Shown here in pieces: positions 23,714 through 31,797 of a stretch of 39,396 nt of DNA. The notes below the pieces were generated by a model, which did no database searches, was not told the DNA's origin, and saw nothing but the letters and a program-made list of their open reading frames with translations. A program made the position numbers and the translations under genes. This stretch comes from Chloroflexota bacterium (GTDB lineage Bacteria; Chloroflexota; Limnocylindria; Limnocylindrales; CSP1-4), in the NCBI GenBank assembly GCA_003152995.1, contig PMBR01000072.1:13895-53290 (forward strand), in the 5' to 3' direction. Each line of letters begins with the position of its first letter. The stretch's first letter is position 1.

Positions 23714-25150
23714 GTGCGAAGATTTGTCCCGATCATCATCCTGGTCATCGGCGCGCTGGCGCTCTATGTCGACGCCTTCCCAGGCGCCAAGTTCGTCGTC
23801 CTGAGCAATATCGACGCCGGCTTCACCCAGTCGCTTGACACCAAGCTGGGCCTGGACCTGAGGGGCGGGTACTCCGTCACCTACCAGGCGGAGCCGATCA
23901 CCGACCCCAAGACCGGGGTCGTCACCAGACCGGACAGTAGCTCGATGGAGACGATCCGGGGGATCGTCGAGAACCGTGTGAACCCCTCCGGCACCCTCGA
24001 GGTCGTTGTCGAGACCCAGGGCACCGACGAGGTCATCGTCCAGGTGCCAGGCGCCACGGACCCCCAGAAGATCCAGGACCTGGTCGGCAAAGCCGGCAAT
24101 CTGACTTTCGTGCCGCTGGATCGCACCACGTACGGCTACTTCGACACGACGGCGAAGAACGGTGTCGCCGGCACGAAGACGCTTCCCGCCGAAGGAGCCG
24201 ACGTTCCAGCTGACGCAGGTCCGGCACTGTTCGGCGGCAACCAGGTGGACGGCGGCCAGGTCAGGGCCTTCTACGACACCAGCGCTATTCCCGCCAAATG
24301 GGCCGTCAACCTCGTGCTCAAGAGTGACGCGTCCGCGTCCTTCTCGACCTGGAGCACCGCCAACGTGGGCAGCTACTTCATGATCGTGCTGGACGGCAAG
24401 ATCGTGTCGCATCCGTACATTGCGGAACCGATCACCAACGGCACCGCAACGATCAGCGGGAGCTTCACTGTCGATTCGGCAAAGTCGCTGGCTACCCTCC
24501 TGCAGTACGGCGCCCTTCCGTTCCCCATGTACAAGCTGACCGACTCGAACATCCCGGCCACTCTCGGGAAGACCTTCCTGAACCAGACCCTGCTCGCAGG
24601 CGCAATCGGGATCGGTCTCGTTCTGCTCTTCATGTTGGTCTACTACCGCCTGCCAGGCCTGATCGCTTGTATGGCCCTGGCCTATTACGCCGTGGCCGTG
24701 CTCGCCATTTTCCGGATAGTGCCCGTCACCCTCACCCTTGCCGGAATTGCAGCTTTCGTGCTCTCGGTGGGCATGGCGGTTGACGCCAACATCCTGATTT
24801 TCGAGAGAACCAAGGAAGAGCTCAGGACCGGAAAGAGTCTGGTTTCGGGCATCGAGGCCGGGTTCAACCGGGCCTGGAACTCGATCTTCGACTCCAACAT
24901 GTCGAGCCTCATCACGGCCTCGATCCTGTACTTCGGCGGATCATCCACGATCAAAGGCTTTGCCCTGGTTCTGATCATCGGTGTCGCCACGTCGATGTTC
25001 ACCGCCTTCACGGTCTCGCGCACGCTGCTGCGCGTGGTCGTCAGGCAGAGCTTCGCTCAGAAGGCCTGGCTGTACGGCGTGACGGATGAGGAATTCCAGG
25101 CACGGGCCCTGTCCGGCCGGTCGCGCAGGGAGGCCCGCGTTCGTGTTTGA
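23714..25150 (+). CDS. secD: Protein translocase subunit SecD
   Basis: A 478-residue membrane subunit that uses the proton gradient to help the Sec translocase release exported proteins. A first transmembrane helix ([19 protein letters not shown]) precedes the signature [14 protein letters not shown] long outer domain follows with [19 protein letters not shown] and [16 protein letters not shown]. The C-terminal half has five transmembrane helices with [19 protein letters not shown], the conserved Asp-bearing fourth helix, and a C-terminal basic tail. GTG 23714 is the first start of the frame and has a TATCAT box just upstream. The end overlaps secF by 8 bp, so the two are co-translated. Confidence 0.97.
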   Translation: MRRFVPIIILVIGALALYVDAFPGAKFVVLSNIDAGFTQSLDTKLGLDLRGGYSVTYQAEPITDPKTGVVTRPDSSSMETIRGIVENRVNPSGTLEVVVETQGTDEVIVQVPGATDPQKIQDLVGKAGNLTFVPLDRTTYGYFDTTAKNGVAGTKTLPAEGADVPADAGPALFGGNQVDGGQVRAFYDTSAIPAKWAVNLVLKSDASASFSTWSTANVGSYFMIVLDGKIVSHPYIAEPITNGTATISGSFTVDSAKSLATLLQYGALPFPMYKLTDSNIPATLGKTFLNQTLLAGAIGIGLVLLFMLVYYRLPGLIACMALAYYAVAVLAIFRIVPVTLTLAGIAAFVLSVGMAVDANILIFERTKEELRTGKSLVSGIEAGFNRAWNSIFDSNMSSLITASILYFGGSSTIKGFALVLIIGVATSMFTAFTVSRTLLRVVVRQSFAQKAWLYGVTDEEFQARALSGRSRREARVRV

Positions 25151-26378
25151 CGTCATCGGCAAGAGGAACTGGTTCTTCCTCTTCTCTGGCCTCGTCGTCG
25201 TCCCAGGGCTGATCTTCATCTTGCTGACGCCTCTCACCAACGGCAAGGTCGGCCTTCAGTTCTCGGTCGACTACACGGGCGGGACCAAATGGGAGGTCCA
25301 GTTCAAGAACACGAACGTAACCGCCGACCAGGTCAGGGCCGTATTCGTCGCGCACGGCGTCGGTGACGCCGAGGTGTCGGAGGACACGGCCAACTACTTC
25401 ACCGTCCTGACGAAGCAGTTCGACCTGTTCCCGAACCCGACGCCGGTTCCGATCACGCCTGCACCGTCGGTCACTCCGACCCCGACTCCGACCCCGACGC
25501 CGACCCCGACGCCGACCCCGACGCCGACGCCGACCCCCTCGGCAACGGCCGGTCCATCGGCCAGCGCGGGCGCTACAGCCAGCCCCACGCCCTCGGCATC
25601 GCCCACCGCCAGCCCTTCGGCGTCCGTGACTCCGAGTCCGTCTCCCGCGCCGGCGCTTCTCGGCAAGGACCAGACGGGTGCTGCGTGCCCCTTGCAGATC
25701 CCACCCACGGGCAAGCTCGCCGACATTGCCGCCGCCTTCAACGCCGATACGGCCACCTTCGGCGGGATTGCCTGCACCCGCCAGGAGACGACGGTCGGTC
25801 CGGTCGTCAGCGCCCAGCTGATCCAGCAGGCCGTGCTGCTGATCCTGCTCGGCTCGCTCGGCATCCTGATCTGGATCGGCGTGCGGTTCCAGAGCATCAA
25901 GTTCGGCGCCACGGCTCTGGCAGCCCTACTCCATGACGTGATCGTCGTGGTCGGCACCTTCGCCATCCTGGGCACGATCTTCGGGGTCCAGATAGACGCG
26001 CTCTTCGTGACGGCGATGCTGACGGTCATCGGATTCAGCGTTCACGACACCATCGTCGTGTACGACCGGATTCGCGAGAACCGGGCCCGTCATGCCGGCG
26101 AGCCGTTCGACCAGATCGTCAACCACTCGATCCTGCAGACCTTCGGTCGGTCGATCAACACCAGCTTCACGGTGGTTCTGACGCTGGCCGCGCTGCTCTT
26201 CTTCGCCGGCTCTTCGGTCCACTATTTCGTGCTGGCGCTGCTGATCGGCATCATCTCGGGCACGTATTCGTCGATCTTCAATGCGAGTCCGCTCCTCGTG
26301 GTCTGGCAGCTGTGGGACGACCGCCGCCGGGCCGAGCGCATGGCCCTGGCGCGCGGCAGTCGAAGATCCAACGGCTGA
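25143..26378 (+). CDS. secF: Protein translocase subunit SecF with a low-complexity insertion
   Basis: A 411-residue partner of SecD. The frame is open from 25086, but GTG 25143 has GGGAGG (25128-25133) and starts right at the conserved [16 protein letters not shown], so it is preferred; it overlaps the secD end by 8 bp. Helix 1 is followed by [15 protein letters not shown], the family signature. Later come [13 protein letters not shown], the membrane half and [16 protein letters not shown]. Between the two parts of the outer domain, residues about 98-170 are almost only Pro, Thr, Ser and Ala, including twenty residues of Pro-Thr repeat. This insertion makes the protein about 70 residues longer than expected. 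Everything needed for function seems to be kept. Confidence 0.96.
   Translation: MFDVIGKRNWFFLFSGLVVVPGLIFILLTPLTNGKVGLQFSVDYTGGTKWEVQFKNTNVTADQVRAVFVAHGVGDAEVSEDTANYFTVLTKQFDLFPNPTPVPITPAPSVTPTPTPTPTPTPTPTPTPTPTPSATAGPSASAGATASPTPSASPTASPSASVTPSPSPAPALLGKDQTGAACPLQIPPTGKLADIAAAFNADTATFGGIACTRQETTVGPVVSAQLIQQAVLLILLGSLGILIWIGVRFQSIKFGATALAALLHDVIVVVGTFAILGTIFGVQIDALFVTAMLTVIGFSVHDTIVVYDRIRENRARHAGEPFDQIVNHSILQTFGRSINTSFTVVLTLAALLFFAGSSVHYFVLALLIGIISGTYSSIFNASPLLVVWQLWDDRRRAERMALARGSRRSNG
25473..25532 (+). repeat. Pro-Thr-coding hexanucleotide array in secF
   Basis: About ten copies of a 6-bp unit (CCGACN-type) encode a Thr-Pro dipeptide run. The surrounding 25434-25652 is Pro/Ser/Thr/Ala-biased. 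In-frame slippage would change the insert length without breaking secF. Confidence 0.9.
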
Positions 26379-26467
26379 TCTGGCGCGACGTTCTCCTGGC
26401 GGCCCGTGTTTGGGCCCGATAAGCCCTAGATACGCGGGCGTTGAGTCCGTCGTGGCATCCTGACGCC

Positions 26468-28330
26468 ATGGTTCAATCGCTCTTCGAGTGGCTCCCGCCG
26501 CGCGACGTTGCCCTGGATCCAGACTGCCTGGCGATCGGCTCACAGCGCGGCATCTCAGAGCGGCTGCTCCGTGTCCTGGCGGCGCGCGGCGTCTCGAGCC
26601 CGGAGGAGTTACGGCAGTTCCTCGCCGATCCTGAAGAGGGGCTGCACGATCCACGGCTGCTGCCCGATGCCGGGGCCGCTCTCCTGCGGGTGGCGGAGGC
26701 CCGGGCCCGGGGGGAGCGCGTGCTGGTATACGGCGACTTCGATGCCGACGGACTGACCGGCCTGACGATTCTGGTTCTGGCGCTGCGCCGACTGGGCCTG
26801 GACGCGTCGGCATACGCGCCAGAGCGAGTCGCCGACGGCCACGGCCTGTCGCTGCGGGCCATCGAGGCGGCAGAGGCCGAGGGGCGGACACTGATCGTGA
26901 CCGCGGACTGCGGCACGAGCAGCGAACCTGAGATCGCGGATGCGGCGCGGCGCGGCATCGACGTTGTAGTCACGGACCATCACCACGCTGCCGTGTGGCC
27001 GTCCTCTGCCGTGGCGGTTGTCAACCCGCAGCGCAGCGACAGCACATATCCCGACCGGCGGCTGACCGGCGCGGGAGTCGCCTGGAAGTTCGCCCATCTC
27101 CTGTTGAGCCTGCCCGGTGAAGCCGGGCTGCCGGAGGCCGCGCGGGAGCTTGCGGATCTGGCCATCATCGGCACGGTCGCGGACGTCGCCCCGATCCAGG
27201 GCGAAAACCGCGCAATCGCTCGGATCGGGCTGGAGCAGCTCCGCCACAATGCCCGGGCCGGTTTGAAGGCGATGCTGGCTCGAGCCGGGATCGCCCCCGA
27301 TAGGGTCTCGCTCGACGACATCGGGTTTGCCATCGCTCCACGTCTGAACGCCGCCGGCAGGGTCGGCGAAGCGGCACGAGCGGCGCGGCTGCTGCTCGCC
27401 GACGACGCTGCAGAGGCGGACGCCCTGGCGGACGAGATCGAGGCGGCCAACACCGAGCGGCGGGGTCTGACGAAGAGCTGCCTGGCAGAGGCTCGGCTGG
27501 CACTCGGGCTGGATTCTGTCCCCGGCGAAGCCTCCGGGCCCGGCCAGGCCGCAGACGCCGGAACGGCGTCCGTGCCGGCCGATTCGGACCGTCAGCTGCC
27601 CGCCGCGTTGCTCGTTCGGGGCGATTGGCCCCTCGGCATCATCGGCCTGATCGCCGGTCGTTTGGCCGACGAGACGGGTCGCCCCGCGGTCGTGGCCTCG
27701 CCGATCGATCCGGAAGCGGGCCTCCTGCGGGCCTCCTGCCGCGGGCCACAGGGCTGGAACCTGGCCGAGGCGCTTGTTGCCTGCGAGGATCTTCTGGTGC
27801 GCCACGGCGGCCACGCCGGCGCCGCGGGCTTCGACATCAGGGTCGATCGCTGGCTGGAGTTCGAGCGCCGTTTCCTCGGCCTGGCTGCCGGAGCCCCGGG
27901 TCGGGCCGGCCGCGCAGAGCTGGTGCTGGACATCGTCATGCCGGCAACGGAGGTTGACTACCGTCTGGTCCACGAACTCGAGTTGCTCGAGCCGACAGGT
28001 CCCGGCAATCCCACGCCGACGCTGGCCCTTACCGGCTTGCGCGTTGTCAGAGCGCGTTCGGCGAGCGGAGGGCATACTCAGCTAGTATTGGGACGCGGGC
28101 GAGACGTGCTCGACGCCGTCGCATTCCGAAGGCCGGATCTGGCCACGTCGCTCCGGGAGGGTGACCGAATAGACGTCGTCGCACGAGCGGCAAGCCGTCG
28201 CTTCGGGGGTTTCGAGTCGATCCAATTGGAAGTGCTCGACGTCGCATCCGAGGGTATGGACCCGGCGGTTGCCCTGTCCGGCGCCGGCGCGGGCGTGCCC
28301 GCGATATCGAGAGGGCCTTTGCCGGCATGA
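26468..28330 (+). CDS. recJ: Single-stranded-DNA-specific 5'-3' exonuclease RecJ
   Basis: A 620-residue DHH-family nuclease used in recombination and repair. ATG 26468 begins right at the aligned N-terminus; a TTG at 26441 in the same frame is possible. Motif I is VYGDFDADGLTG (D90, D92, D94), the second metal Asp is in TADCGT and the DHH motif is VTDHHHA (170-172). Later motifs include VDRP-region equivalents NAAGRVGEAARAARLLL and the DHHA1 GGHAGAAGF near residue 450. An OB-like C-terminal domain follows (ELLEPTGPGNPTPTLAL onward). A Gly/Ala/Pro-rich stretch near residues 352-375 separates the domains. The gene overlaps the next by four bases (ATGA), implying coupling. A weak CATCCT box lies six bases before the ATG. 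Confidence 0.95.
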   Translation: MVQSLFEWLPPRDVALDPDCLAIGSQRGISERLLRVLAARGVSSPEELRQFLADPEEGLHDPRLLPDAGAALLRVAEARARGERVLVYGDFDADGLTGLTILVLALRRLGLDASAYAPERVADGHGLSLRAIEAAEAEGRTLIVTADCGTSSEPEIADAARRGIDVVVTDHHHAAVWPSSAVAVVNPQRSDSTYPDRRLTGAGVAWKFAHLLLSLPGEAGLPEAARELADLAIIGTVADVAPIQGENRAIARIGLEQLRHNARAGLKAMLARAGIAPDRVSLDDIGFAIAPRLNAAGRVGEAARAARLLLADDAAEADALADEIEAANTERRGLTKSCLAEARLALGLDSVPGEASGPGQAADAGTASVPADSDRQLPAALLVRGDWPLGIIGLIAGRLADETGRPAVVASPIDPEAGLLRASCRGPQGWNLAEALVACEDLLVRHGGHAGAAGFDIRVDRWLEFERRFLGLAAGAPGRAGRAELVLDIVMPATEVDYRLVHELELLEPTGPGNPTPTLALTGLRVVRARSASGGHTQLVLGRGRDVLDAVAFRRPDLATSLREGDRIDVVARAASRRFGGFESIQLEVLDVASEGMDPAVALSGAGAGVPAISRGPLPA

Positions 28331-29628
28331 CCGACCAGATCGCCCCCAGTGACAAGCCGTCCCTGCGCAGGCGCCTTTCGGGCGGCCGGACGAGCGTCGT
28401 TCCGGTTCTGTCACTCCTCGGGCTGTTGATCGCCGGCCTGCTCACCGCTCAGGTCTACCAAAACTGGACGCCGACGCTATCCAGCGCCGCAACTCCTTCG
28501 ATCACGCCGGCTCCAGTGGAGAGCGGGCAGACCCCGACGCCCGCACCCTTGCCCACCGAGGTGATCACGGCCAACCCCGATATCTCCGTGCCCGGCACGC
28601 TCGTCTATGCGAAATCGGGCAGCCTGTGGGTTCAGACCGGGACGACAGCTCGCCAGATCACCGAATCGATCAACGGTTCGGTGGCGTCGCAGCCGGCCTT
28701 TTCTCCAGATGGGCAGTGGATCTACTACATCGACACTCGCGTCACGACGGGCAACTGGTACAACCCGGACAACGGCGATGTGATCAGCGACTACACGCTG
28801 TACTACCCGACTCTGTCCCGCATTCACCCCGACGGAACCGGCCGGGCCGACGTCCTGTCGGGCCTGATCAAGCGGGGCTCGCTCAAGACCTTCTTCTGGA
28901 TCAGGCAGCCGGCGATCGCAACCAGTGGGACCCTGGCGGCGATCGTCTCCGACGGTCCGACAGCCCCCGATGTCCAGGACGTGATGATCCACTACGTGAC
29001 CCTGAACAACGGCAAGATCGGGGCCGCCCTGCCGCTTCGCGAGACGACGCCGCTGGGCCTTTCGGATCCGGACTTCTCTCCCGACGGCAAGAATCTGACC
29101 TACACGATGGAGGGCCGCTCCGGCAGGTTCGGTGCCCCGAGCATCTGGATCTACACCATCCGGACGGGAGCGGCACGAATGCTGGCCTCCGGCTACCGTG
29201 CGGCCGCCTGGTCTCCCGACGGCAAGTACGTGGCCGCCACGAAGGTCAGCGCCGACACGCAGAACGTCGTCGTCCTTGACGCGAGCTCCGGCAAGCAGGT
29301 TGCCCAGGTGACCTCGGACGGTGCGTCGTGGTCTCCCGTCTGGTCGCCGGACGGCGACAAGCTCGTCTACATGCACCTCACAGGCCCGTCCGTGAATCTG
29401 AACATGGTGTACATCTCAGGCTCCGGGGCGAATCTGACGTACAAGATCGAGCCAAATCTGACCGACTACAACGGCCTGGACGGACAGTCGACTCCGACGT
29501 GGTTCATCCGGGGTTATGGGCCGGCGCCGGCGCCGACGCCCACGGCGGCTTCGGATTGCTCGACTGGGAGCCCCGCGCCGTCGGCATGCGGCTCGGGCTC
29601 CGCCCCGGCCTTGCCGACTCCTTCGTGA
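28327..29628 (+). CDS. Membrane-anchored PD40/TolB-like beta-propeller protein
   Basis: A 433-residue protein anchored by one N-terminal helix (VVPVLSLLGLLIAGLLTAQV, about 25-44) after a short basic cytoplasmic tail. A Pro/Thr linker leads to an outer domain with PD40-type repeats: PAFSPDGQWIYYIDTR, DPDFSPDGKNLTYTMEG, AAWSPDGKYVAATKV and PVWSPDGDKLVYMHL, the SPDG motif of TolB-like propellers. A Pro/Ala/Ser tail ends the protein. ATG 28327 overlaps the recJ stop (ATGA), so it is expressed with recJ although no functional link is known. It lacks Pal or Tol neighbours, so I do not call it TolB. Its likely role is extracytoplasmic binding. Confidence 0.85.
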   Translation: MTDQIAPSDKPSLRRRLSGGRTSVVPVLSLLGLLIAGLLTAQVYQNWTPTLSSAATPSITPAPVESGQTPTPAPLPTEVITANPDISVPGTLVYAKSGSLWVQTGTTARQITESINGSVASQPAFSPDGQWIYYIDTRVTTGNWYNPDNGDVISDYTLYYPTLSRIHPDGTGRADVLSGLIKRGSLKTFFWIRQPAIATSGTLAAIVSDGPTAPDVQDVMIHYVTLNNGKIGAALPLRETTPLGLSDPDFSPDGKNLTYTMEGRSGRFGAPSIWIYTIRTGAARMLASGYRAAAWSPDGKYVAATKVSADTQNVVVLDASSGKQVAQVTSDGASWSPVWSPDGDKLVYMHLTGPSVNLNMVYISGSGANLTYKIEPNLTDYNGLDGQSTPTWFIRGYGPAPAPTPTAASDCSTGSPAPSACGSGSAPALPTPS

Positions 29629-29647
29629 TCGGCTGATTGCGGTCCGC

Positions 29648-29653
29648 TAACCT
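29648..29653 (+). promoter_or_regulatory. -10 box TAACCT eight bases before pyrF (leaderless type)
   Basis: TAACCT ends at 29653 and the ATG is at 29662, with no ribosome site between. It gives pyrF its own likely leaderless start. Confidence 0.45.
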
Positions 29654-29661
29654 TCACGGCG

Positions 29662-30528
29662 ATGAGCTCCTACCTCGAGCGCCTGGGCGCACGCACTCGA
29701 TCCACCGGTTCGGTCCTGTGTTTGGGCATCGATCCGGTGCTCGAGGCGCTGCCGGCGGGCTTCAGCCGCGACCTTGCCGGGATCGAACGCTTCTGCGAGG
29801 TGCTTCTCGAGGCGGCCCTGCCCTTTGCCTCGGCGGTGAAGCCGAACATCGCCTTCTTCGAAGCGTTCGGGTCGCCTGGGATCGCGGCCCTGGAGCGGCT
29901 CAGGATCAGGATCCCGGCCGAGATCGTCTTCGTGGTCGATGCCAAGCGCGGCGACATAGGGACGACGGCCGCCCGCCAGGCGACCGCTCTCTTCGACAAC
30001 CTGGGCGCCGACGCGGTCACGGTCAACCCGTATCTCGGATCGGAGGCGGTGGAGCCGCTCATCGGACGGGTCGGCAGGTTTGCCTACGTCCTGTGCCGAA
30101 CGTCGAATCCCGGGGCGGGCGAGTTGCAGTCGCTCGAAGTCGCGGCCGATCCGACGATCGACGCGCCCGCCGAGCCGCTCTATGCGAGGGTCGCTCGGCG
30201 TGCGCGGCAGTGGGGTCCCGGCGGGACCGTTGGGCTTGTTGTCGGCGCCACCGCGCCGGTTGAACTCGAGAAGATCCGCGCCATCGCTCCCGAGCTGGCG
30301 CTGCTCGTGCCCGGGGTTGGAGCTCAGGGAGGCGAGGTGGAGCCGGTCCTGCGCCACGGGCCGGCTACGTCGCCGCCCGCCGGAGAGTGGCAGGGTGGGG
30401 GACTGCTCGTGAACGTGTCGCGTGGCATCTCCGCCGCGGCCTCCGGTCGCGATGGAACGGTCGACGTGGCCGTGCTCCTCGCCGCCGCGGCCGCCGATTG
30501 GGCCGCGCGTCTGAGGGTGCCCGCCTAG
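29662..30528 (+). CDS. pyrF: Orotidine 5'-phosphate decarboxylase, type 2
   Basis: A 288-residue enzyme that decarboxylates OMP to UMP, the last step of pyrimidine synthesis. It belongs to the longer type 2 group found in actinobacteria, Chloroflexota and others. Visible motifs are the barrel start VLCLGIDPV (about 18-26), the catalytic Lys60 in SAVKPNIAFFEAFG and the Asp-Lys-Asp set in VVDAKRGDIGTTA (D93, K95, D98). Later come VTVNPYLG and the phosphate-binding end LVPGVGAQGG with NVSRGI. Length and motif order are normal. No other pyr genes are near; it stands alone after the PD40 gene with its own TAACCT box. Confidence 0.96.
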   Translation: MSSYLERLGARTRSTGSVLCLGIDPVLEALPAGFSRDLAGIERFCEVLLEAALPFASAVKPNIAFFEAFGSPGIAALERLRIRIPAEIVFVVDAKRGDIGTTAARQATALFDNLGADAVTVNPYLGSEAVEPLIGRVGRFAYVLCRTSNPGAGELQSLEVAADPTIDAPAEPLYARVARRARQWGPGGTVGLVVGATAPVELEKIRAIAPELALLVPGVGAQGGEVEPVLRHGPATSPPAGEWQGGGLLVNVSRGISAAASGRDGTVDVAVLLAAAAADWAARLRVPA

Positions 30529-30606
30529 CTCGATCGCGAAGGGGCGCCGCCGCGCCAAAGTGTGTCCGGCCGATGCGCATCCGGCCGGCGGTCGTCCGGA
30601 TCGCTA

Positions 30607-30612
30607 TAGACT
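30607..30612 (+). promoter_or_regulatory. -10 box TAGACT (within TATAGACT) six bases before rapZ (leaderless type)
   Basis: The box ends at 30612 and the ATG is at 30619. It supports the far-upstream ATG as the true start of rapZ, including its long N-terminal extension. Confidence 0.55.
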
Positions 30613-30618
30613 TAGCCA

Positions 30619-31797
30619 ATGCGCAGCGAGGCGAGCCTGAGCGAGACTGCGGCCGAACCGGCGGAGGCGCCGCCTGAGGCACAGCCGCCGCGTGTCCGCG
30701 CGCCCAGACCTCGGCGGAGCCCTGGTAATTCTCCTCCTGCCGGACACGGATTAGCGGAAAGTGCCAGCCAGGCTGCCGCCGCCGCAGGTCGGGCGCTGGT
30801 CGAGGAGCAGAGTCGTCGCGCCGTCCGCACCGCCGGCCGCTCCAAAGATCGTTCCAAAGCCCTGACCGCGACCTCACAGGGCTCGTCTCCGGCCACGTCG
30901 CCGGACAAGCGATCTGGGCGCGCCAGAGAAATCGATCAACGCGTCGTGATCCTCAGCGGGCTGTCGGGCGCGGGCAAGACGGCCGCGACCAAACTCTTCG
31001 AGGATCTCGGGTACACATGCATGGACAACGTGCCCGGCGAGTTGTTGCCGGCACTGGCCGATCTCGTCTCGGAGGATCGCCAGCGTTTCGAGAAGGTCGC
31101 GATCGTTCTGGACGTCCGCGCCGGTGACGCGCCTCTGGCCCTGGCCGCAATGCGTGGCGCGCTGGAAGGTCGCGGCATCACGCCGCGGGTGATCTTCCTT
31201 GAAGCTCGCGACGAAGTGCTCATCCGGCGCTTCTCCGAGACTCGCCATCGGCACCCGCTCGCCGGCCGGCGCGGTATTGCCGGCTCGATCGCCGAAGAGA
31301 GGCGCCTCCTCGATCCAATTCGGGCCGACTCAGACGTCGTGGTCGATACCTCGGACCTTTCGCTGCGACAGCTCAAGGAGCGCATCTTCGCCCACCTCGG
31401 CGACAACACATCCGATGCCGGCATCCTCTTCCAGTTGATCAGCTTCGGCTTCAAGTACGGCGTGCCTCTGGAGGCCGACCTGGTCTTCGACGTTCGGTTC
31501 ATGGAGAACCCGTACTACGTGGACGAGCTACGGCACCTGTCCGGGCTGACGCCGGCCGTGCGCGACTACGTCATGGGCCAGCCGATCGCGCAGCAGTTCT
31601 TCGACTTCCTCGCCCGTTTCCTCGATCTGACCGTCCCCGGCTTCAAGAGCGAGGGCAAGACGCGGCTGACGGTGGCCATCGGCTGTACCGGCGGCTACCA
31701 TCGCTCGATCGTCATCGCCGAGCAGCTCCGGGGCTGGCTCGAGCGACGCGGCTACGGCACCGTGGCCGTGTTCCATCGGGAGCTGGAGCGCGAATGA
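30619..31797 (+). CDS. rapZ: RapZ/YvcJ-type nucleotide-binding protein with N-terminal extension
   Basis: A 392-residue P-loop protein. Relatives bind nucleotides and signalling molecules; in enteric bacteria RapZ guides RNase E to a small RNA that controls glucosamine-6-phosphate synthase, and in Gram-positives YvcJ affects competence and envelope traits. Walker A is GLSGAGKT (114-121), followed by ALKLFEDLGY-type CMDNVPGELLPALADL. The C-terminal domain has GCTGGYHRSIVIAEQL. Residues 1-107 are rich in Ala, Pro, Arg and Ser with no family counterpart and look disordered. ATG 30619 is kept because a TATAGACT box sits six bases upstream and I found no good later start. The stop overlaps yvcK by four bases. 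Confidence 0.94.
   Translation: MRSEASLSETAAEPAEAPPEAQPPRVRAPRPRRSPGNSPPAGHGLAESASQAAAAAGRALVEEQSRRAVRTAGRSKDRSKALTATSQGSSPATSPDKRSGRAREIDQRVVILSGLSGAGKTAATKLFEDLGYTCMDNVPGELLPALADLVSEDRQRFEKVAIVLDVRAGDAPLALAAMRGALEGRGITPRVIFLEARDEVLIRRFSETRHRHPLAGRRGIAGSIAEERRLLDPIRADSDVVVDTSDLSLRQLKERIFAHLGDNTSDAGILFQLISFGFKYGVPLEADLVFDVRFMENPYYVDELRHLSGLTPAVRDYVMGQPIAQQFFDFLARFLDLTVPGFKSEGKTRLTVAIGCTGGYHRSIVIAEQLRGWLERRGYGTVAVFHRELERE

Noticed and set aside
25473-25532. Short repeat array in secF as a CRISPR
   Set aside because: The units are 6 bp with no spacers and lie inside an open coding frame.
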